From: Betaproteobacteria bacterium
GTDB taxonomy: Bacteria > Pseudomonadota > Gammaproteobacteria > Burkholderiales > UBA3065
Direction: 5' to 3'
NCBI GenBank assembly: GCA_009923755.1
Contig: RFSW01000003.1
Coordinates: 1 to 50,594, forward strand
Length of the DNA stretch: 50,594 bases
In this document: positions 45,609-50,594 of the stretch, one piece after another
Position numbering within the stretch: position 1 is the stretch's first letter
How the letters are laid out: every line of letters starts with the position of its first letter
Position numbers and translations under genes: made by a program
The notes under the pieces: generated by a model
The model's database searches: none
Told to the model about the DNA's origin: nothing
Seen by the model: the letters and a program-made list of their open reading frames with translations, nothing else

Positions 45609-45970
45609 CCGATACATCCCTCATCCGACTTGCCCACGCCTATGTCTGCCCGCGCGCCATGACCACGGCCCTCGTTCTCGAAGGCCGGCGCGCACGGCGC
45701 CTCAATCGACCGGAGATCGCCGGCATCGTGCGCGAGAACAACGGCGACAGCATCATGGCCGACGCCATCGCCATCCGCCTCGATCTCATCGCGACGCTGA
45801 TCGATATCGATGACGACCTGAAGCACATCGCCGCGCGGCTCGCGCCCGAGACGATAGGTCCGGTGCTCGCGGCCGTTCCGTTGCGCATCCGCGACAACAG
45901 TCTCGACGTCGACGCCGACGCGCTCGTCGCCACGCTCGTGCGCGCCGTGCCACCCGCAGGCGTCGCTTGA
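45605..45970 (+). CDS. Hypothetical protein
   Basis: MTDTSLIRLAHAYVCPRAMTTALVLEGRRARRLNRPEIAGIVRENNGDSIMADAIAIRLDLIATLIDIDDD; ATGA overlap. Confidence 0.65.
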   Translation: MTDTSLIRLAHAYVCPRAMTTALVLEGRRARRLNRPEIAGIVRENNGDSIMADAIAIRLDLIATLIDIDDDLKHIAARLAPETIGPVLAAVPLRIRDNSLDVDADALVATLVRAVPPAGVA

Positions 45971-46020
45971 GGCGCAGGTCCGTTCATCTTTATACATATG
46001 ATTTTAGAAAGGCTCATTCC

Positions 46021-46251
46021 ATGTCAGACCATAATCCCGTCACCCTTCTCCTCACGGTCCTCGCGCAGCATCTGCACGAGGCCAGTGCGACCGCCACCGC
46101 AGCCTGCGAGGCTGCGCGCGCCGGCAACCAGAACCTCGCGATCGGCACCCTGCTTCCGGCCGAACGCCTGTGCACCGAGGCCCAAGCGCTCCTGAGCGTC
46201 GTCCTCTCGCTCCACGCCCATATGCGGGATGTGCCGAAAGACAGCGTGTGA
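46021..46251 (+). CDS. Small helical hypothetical protein
   Basis: MSDHNPVTLLLTVLAQHLHEASATATAACEAARAGNQNLAIGTLLPAERLCTEAQALLSVV; AGAAAGG upstream. Confidence 0.6.
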   Translation: MSDHNPVTLLLTVLAQHLHEASATATAACEAARAGNQNLAIGTLLPAERLCTEAQALLSVVLSLHAHMRDVPKDSV

Positions 46252-46297
46252 GTGCCCGCCCTCTGCATCGCAGAAGACGTTCCGTGTCGTGGCCCGC

Positions 46298-46927
46298 TCA
46301 GTCGATGACGCGCTCCTCGGCTTTCAGCCGCGGCGCTGCACTGCCGCCACGGGCCGTAATCCCCATGTCCTGACGCAATTCGGCGAGCGCTGTCGTCAAC
46401 GACACGGCCAGCATATGGGCCTGGTCCGGCGCCAGCTTGTCCGCGATATGCACGACGTGTCCCGAGCCGTAGAAAATCTGGACGCCGTGCGTATAGATCG
46501 TCGCGTCGTCTCCCTTCGGCTTGAGGCACTGCTCCGCTTCGATCGACAAGATGTCCGAGTGCGGCAGATGCAGGGTGCCGTGCCGCAGCTTCACCGTCGA
46601 CAGACCCGTGGGCGCGACCGTCGCGCCCTCACGCCAGAAGGTGAGCTCGCGCACCCGGCCCGGCACCCGCCAGCCGATCCAGAAGAGCCCGTACGCAACA
46701 CCATAGAGAAGTGCGGCAATGCCGAGCCCCGCAAGCACAGGCTCCGGCCCAAGACCGACGAGGAGAAGACTGCCGATCCCGATCATCACCGCGACCACGA
46801 AGACGCACGTGCCCATGCCATGACACAAGGCTTCACACACCGGGCGCGCCTCGGTCCACCGCGCGCCGAGACACGTCGCCCTCCCGTCGTCATCCCTGTT
46901 CTCGACGATCTGGCAGCGGAACATCAT
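46298..46927 (-). CDS. Membrane protein coupled to TraG-like gene
   Basis: MMFRCQIVENRDDDGRATCLGARW...CVFVVAVMIGIGSLLLVGLGPEPVLAGLGIAALLYGVAYGLFWIGW (TM); ATGA overlap with upstream gene. Confidence 0.7.
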   Translation of the reverse strand: MMFRCQIVENRDDDGRATCLGARWTEARPVCEALCHGMGTCVFVVAVMIGIGSLLLVGLGPEPVLAGLGIAALLYGVAYGLFWIGWRVPGRVRELTFWREGATVAPTGLSTVKLRHGTLHLPHSDILSIEAEQCLKPKGDDATIYTHGVQIFYGSGHVVHIADKLAPDQAHMLAVSLTTALAELRQDMGITARGGSAAPRLKAEERVID

Positions 46928-48309
46928 GGCGCCGTCACCTCGTAGCCAAGCCGCTGCATGTAAATCGGCGGGCGGCCCGGCACGAGCACCAGCTGCCGCC
47001 CGGTCTCGCGCGCGAACGCGGTCGTGATCTCGTTGGCGTCGAGGAGGCGCACGCTGCGCAGGTTCTCGCGCCGTCCCATGTCGCCGTGCGCCATGGCGCC
47101 CCCCGACACCCGGATCTGCTGGCGCTCCATCACCTGCGTCATGCCGAGCATCTTGGAGAGGTGCTCCGTCGTCGTCACGTCGACGTTCCCGAACGCCTGG
47201 ATGACGCCGGCATTGCCGAGAAACGTCTCCCAGGACTTCGGGTAGTGCGTCTGGAGCTGCGTGAAATCCTGAATGACGGCCCACAGCTTCACGCCCATAC
47301 CCGCCATCAGGCCCGCCGCCGCCTCGATCGGACGCATGTGCCCGAGTGCCGGGAACTCCTCGAGCACGAACCACACCGGCAGTCGTCCGCGCGGCACGGG
47401 AACCCGTTCCATGGCGATGAGCGCCTGCTGAATGACAAGCCGCAGCCACCGGTAATGCGTCCCCATGCGCATCCCCGGCAGCACGAGGAACAGCGTCGTC
47501 TTGCCGGCCGACAGCGCCGACAGCTTGAAATCCGATCGCTCGGTGATGGCGACGACGTCGTCGAGCGGCGCCGTCTGCTCCTGCGCGGTCGACAGGATGC
47601 CCTGCAACTCACGCCCGCCTGATTCCTTCTTGCCGAGAAACGACGCACCGATGTTGGCGACGATGCCGTCGAACGCACTCGAGCGCACCATGTCCGCAAA
47701 CAGACGGTCGAGCTCGGCCGGTGTCGCATTGAGGAGGCGGCGCACCTCGCGCAGCGTTGCCTTGCCCGGCTCCCGGTCGAGAAGATGCAGCGCAATGCCC
47801 CGAATGAGGTTCTTGGCACTGTCCGTCCAATGCGGATCGCGCGGATTGCCGATGATGAGCGCATCCGCGAGCTGTGCCGCATCCGCGGCGACGTGCTCGC
47901 GTCGTCCCATCCCGAGCTCCCCGAACGGGTTGTGGCTCGCGGTCTTCATCCCCGTCTCCCCGAACGGGTCGAGAATGAACACCTGCTGGCCGAGCGCCGC
48001 GCAGTGCTTCGCCGTGGCGCGGGCGAGCTCGCCCTTGATGTCGATGACGACCTTGGAGCCCGGGTAGCGCATCAGGTTCGGAATGAGCACGGTCGACGAC
48101 TTGCCCGTGCGGCTGCCGGCGACCGTCACCACGTGCCGGTCGTCGTCCCGGCCGAGAAGCCGCCCCTCCCACTGCCCGAGCAGCACCGAGCCCGGCTTCC
48201 AGTCCCAGCTGGCGCCGAGCTGCCAGGGATGCCCCCACGTTTGCGACGCCGGGCTCTCAACGCGGCCCTCGATGCCGGTGCCGCGCGGGGGAAATGCGTT
48301 CGCGTCCAT
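46924..48309 (-). CDS. Type IV coupling protein (VirD4/TraG-like)
   Basis: VTVAGSRTGKSSTVLIPNLMRYPGSKVVIDIKGELA; RLPVWFVLEEFPALGHMRPIEAAAGLMAGMGVKLWAVIQDFTQLQTHYPKSWETFLGNAGVIQAFGNVD. Confidence 0.92.
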   Translation of the reverse strand: MDANAFPPRGTGIEGRVESPASQTWGHPWQLGASWDWKPGSVLLGQWEGRLLGRDDDRHVVTVAGSRTGKSSTVLIPNLMRYPGSKVVIDIKGELARATAKHCAALGQQVFILDPFGETGMKTASHNPFGELGMGRREHVAADAAQLADALIIGNPRDPHWTDSAKNLIRGIALHLLDREPGKATLREVRRLLNATPAELDRLFADMVRSSAFDGIVANIGASFLGKKESGGRELQGILSTAQEQTAPLDDVVAITERSDFKLSALSAGKTTLFLVLPGMRMGTHYRWLRLVIQQALIAMERVPVPRGRLPVWFVLEEFPALGHMRPIEAAAGLMAGMGVKLWAVIQDFTQLQTHYPKSWETFLGNAGVIQAFGNVDVTTTEHLSKMLGMTQVMERQQIRVSGGAMAHGDMGRRENLRSVRLLDANEITTAFARETGRQLVLVPGRPPIYMQRLGYEVTAP

Positions 48310-48910
48310 CAGCGGGCGTCCTCTGCTGTCGTCCTTTTGTGAAAACCCCAACCGGGCGTTTTTCGAACATAAGGACACGCGCTTTCGGCCACAACGAAGC
48401 GCCAAACGCCGTGAAACGACGGGAGGGAATACGCGGTTACGCGATGTGATGGAGAAAATTTTTTGAGTTTTCGCCGGAGGAGGTTTTGAGGGGGTTTTTG
48501 CGCGTGGGTTTTTTGTTTTTGGTTGGCCCGTTGTTTTTGCTCCACCCCCACCCGCCGCGCCAGGCGTCACACGCCCGCGTGCCCTAGACCCGGGCGCCGC
48601 ACGAACGGCACGGACGGACGGCAGCGGCACCATGGCGGACGGACACGAGCCGCGTCCCTGCGGCGAGACCGCTGCGCCGAGGCCAGCCCGTTGCGCACGG
48701 AGGCCAGGTCCGCGCGCGGCAGCGCCCGGCGGCCCAAAGGCGCGCCTGGGGCCGGCGCTGTCGGCTCGTCCCCGCCAGAGCGCGTCTCGGGCCACGGCGG
48801 AGCGCCGTGTGTGGCGGCACGGGGCGCCGTCCCCCTCTTTGCCGCGCCGGCCCTTGCCCGCCGCTCGACCTCAGGATGACGCCTAACCGAACCCGGACGG
48901 CTGTTCAACG

Positions 48911-48994
48911 CGGCTCGCTTCCGCGCTTCCCCCGGGACAAGCCCGGGGTCGCTTGTGCAGCTCCGCCCCCCTCCGGGGCGCGCGTGCCGCGCGG
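48911..48994 (+). repeat. 84-bp direct repeat, copy 1 (within leader D)
   Basis: Identical to 49748-49831: CGGCTCGCTTCCGCGCTTCCCCCGGGACAAGCCCGGGGTCGCTTGTGCAGCTCCGCCCCCCTCCGGGGCGCGCGTGCCGCGCGG. Confidence 0.95.
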
Positions 48995-49085
48995 CGTTTG
49001 ACCCTCCGTCCCCTCGGGTTCGGTTTTAACGGCCTCATCGGTCGAGCGCGGTGCTCGGCCCAGCACAAAGAGCAAAGGACCACCC

Positions 49086-49385
49086 ATGCCCCAACACACT
49101 CACGACCTCTCGCCCTGGACCGTCGACGCCGCGCTCGAAAGCGTCGGCCGGACCATCCCCGGAACGCCCCGCTATCTGCGCCCGATCGGCCGCTCGATCG
49201 CCAACGCGCTCGAGCTCTACCTCGAGGCGTCCCTGCTCGCGAACTGGGGCGACCTCGACCAGTCGATCCAGACCCTGCACCTCTGTCAGCGGCACGTGGC
49301 CGATGCGCTCCGCCAGTTCGAGCGCGTCGACGTCAGCGCCCGCGCCGACTTCACCATCGTAGCGGCCCGGCCCCCCATGCACTGA
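49086..49385 (+). CDS. Small hypothetical protein
   Basis: MPQHTHDLSPWTVDAALESVGRTIPGTPRYLRPIGRSIANALELYLEASLLANWGDLDQSIQTLHLCQRHVADALRQFERVD; leader D with hairpin 49040-49060. Confidence 0.7.
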   Translation: MPQHTHDLSPWTVDAALESVGRTIPGTPRYLRPIGRSIANALELYLEASLLANWGDLDQSIQTLHLCQRHVADALRQFERVDVSARADFTIVAARPPMH

Positions 49386-49747
49386 CCACATGGGAGGGAG
49401 CGTGCCCTCGGCGGACGCGGAGGGCGGCGGCGGTCACGTCGCCGGCCCCGGACGCTCGCTCTTAGGCCTGCACGACCCGCCGACGACACGGCGCCGTATC
49501 GCGCGCGCAGCGAGGGGCACCCGAGCACCGTGGGCGCCCGGCCGGAACATTGCGAGGCCCACGGGCCGCGGGACGGCCTGAAGGCGGAAGGGGGCCGTCC
49601 TCTCTGGCATCTCGATGGAATTCTGCCGGGTCGTACCGATGGTGCTCGCGTTCGCCTGTGTATCTCGCCCACGTGTTGTTTCCACGGGGCCGCACGCACG
49701 CTTGGCTTTGCATGGAACCTGACCGGGTCCTCTCCTGCGGGTCAACT

Positions 49748-49831
49748 CGGCTCGCTTCCGCGCTTCCCCCGGGACAAGCCCGGGGTCGCTTGTGCAGCTC
49801 CGCCCCCCTCCGGGGCGCGCGTGCCGCGCGG
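49748..49831 (+). repeat. 84-bp direct repeat, copy 2 (within leader E)
   Basis: Identical to 48911-48994. Confidence 0.95.
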
Positions 49832-49914
49832 AGTGTGACCGCGTCGCTGACCCGGTCCGGGACGGTTCCATAAGCCGCGCGTGACGCTCGGCCGGAAACA
49901 ACAAGGAGATACAC

Positions 49915-50244
49915 ATGACGAACAGCAACCATCTGACCCACAGCTTCCCCGAGGCCATCGAGGCCGACGCGGCGCCCGCGGCGTACGTCCCGCGGCCCGA
50001 GGACCTCGGAAGGACCGTGCGCAGCAGCCACGGACTCGCCTGCCCCAACTGCGGCAACGATGACGGCCTCTACGTCACCGCGAACGTGCAGATAGAGCTC
50101 GCCCCGAGGCGCTACATTCAAACCGGCGTCCCCCGCGTTCACGAGAGCAACGACATCCAGTGCGTGAGATGCGGCAACTTCGGCACCGTCGCCGCATGGC
50201 GCGTCTGGGAGGGTGAAGACATCGACCTCTTCTGCATCGGCTAG
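49915..50244 (+). CDS. Small zinc-ribbon-like protein
   Basis: CPNCGNDDGLYVTANVQIELAPRRYIQTGVPRVHESNDIQCVRCGNFGTVAAWRV; AAGGAG before ATG; leader E. Confidence 0.75.
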   Translation: MTNSNHLTHSFPEAIEADAAPAAYVPRPEDLGRTVRSSHGLACPNCGNDDGLYVTANVQIELAPRRYIQTGVPRVHESNDIQCVRCGNFGTVAAWRVWEGEDIDLFCIG

Positions 50245-50250
50245 GCCCGA

Positions 50251-50277
50251 ACGCCCTCGGCCAAGCGCCGAGGGCGT
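50251..50277 (+). terminator. Terminator-like hairpin
   Basis: ACGCCCTCGGC-caagc-GCCGAGGGCGT (11-bp arms); no strong T-tract. Confidence 0.6.
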
Positions 50278-50594
50278 CGCCGTACCTCCGCCCGCGCCCG
50301 ACGTCCCACACGGCCCTCGCCTCAGCCCGTTCCGGGCTTCGTCTCGGCGCCTTTGCGCCCCTCCGCCTCTGTCGTCGTCTGCATCAAAAAAAACTCATCC
50401 CCCCAACCGCTCATAATGGCATTTCCATATTCAGCACCATTCACCACGGATACGCCATGCGCCGCGAGGTGACGGATATTGCCGTTTACCGGAAATCCGA
50501 TGATTAGAATTGATAGCAGCAGGCGCAAACACACATTGCAATCATGTGGCGCCGAAGAGGAGTAGCGAGATGGGGATTTGTTTACGTAAACAAA

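Noticed and set aside
48567-49083. Overlapping ORFs on both strands in the leader D region (e.g. 48567-48908 -, 48883-49083 -) sharing a peptide with 49462-50142 -
   Set aside because: Shared peptide TLRAARAPRRGAELHKRPRACPGGSAEASRV simply translates the 84-bp DNA repeat; no RBS or coding pattern; better explained as non-coding leader.
50577-50594. Terminal palindrome as a repABC parS site
   Set aside because: Does not fit the 16-bp GTTNNCNNNNGNNAAC spacing (only GTTTACGTAAAC), and no repABC genes are in the window.
1-50594. tRNA/rRNA genes, att sites, CRISPR arrays, transposases
   Set aside because: None recognised by reading; no IS-type ORFs or cloverleaf-like segments were convincing. A tRNAscan/ISfinder run would be needed for certainty.

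Overview
The window is GC-rich DNA from what looks like an alphaproteobacterial mobile element (ICE or plasmid). No searches were run; all calls come from reading the sequence and the translated ORFs. From left to right it carries: (1) a cluster with three divergent paralogs of an unknown family, the third frame-disrupted, plus a phasin-like gene; (2) a LuxI/LuxR quorum-sensing module with an XRE regulator; (3) a defence island: HigA-like regulator, type III R-M-like res, DUF4268, mod, ASCH, and a RelE-fold/UvrD helicase fusion, then a two-gene CBASS (patatin CapV and CD-NTase with an AGS-C-like end) divergent from an XRE-ImmA/IrrE fusion and a PIN gene; (4) accessory genes: ParB-like, SAM methyltransferase, secreted S8 protease with P-domain and RTX repeats, ArdC-like antirestriction protein, ParD-like and WGR proteins; (5) a mobilisation module: candidate oriT, MobC-like, relaxase-helicase, VirD4/TraG-like coupling protein; (6) a chain of very small genes joined by ATGA overlaps. 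The strongest novelty candidate is a family of about six long GC-rich 5' leaders on the + strand, before unrelated genes (DUF6876-like, ParB-like, ArdC-like and three small unknown-protein units). They share sequence blocks and all end in a hairpin about 20-26 nt before the start codon, with some compensatory changes. Other notable items: a methyltransferase with a stop codon at the Tyr of its NPPY motif, a probable recombined target-recognition region in mod, a candidate two-hairpin sRNA, and several apparently leaderless promoters. No rRNA, tRNA or CRISPR array was recognised.
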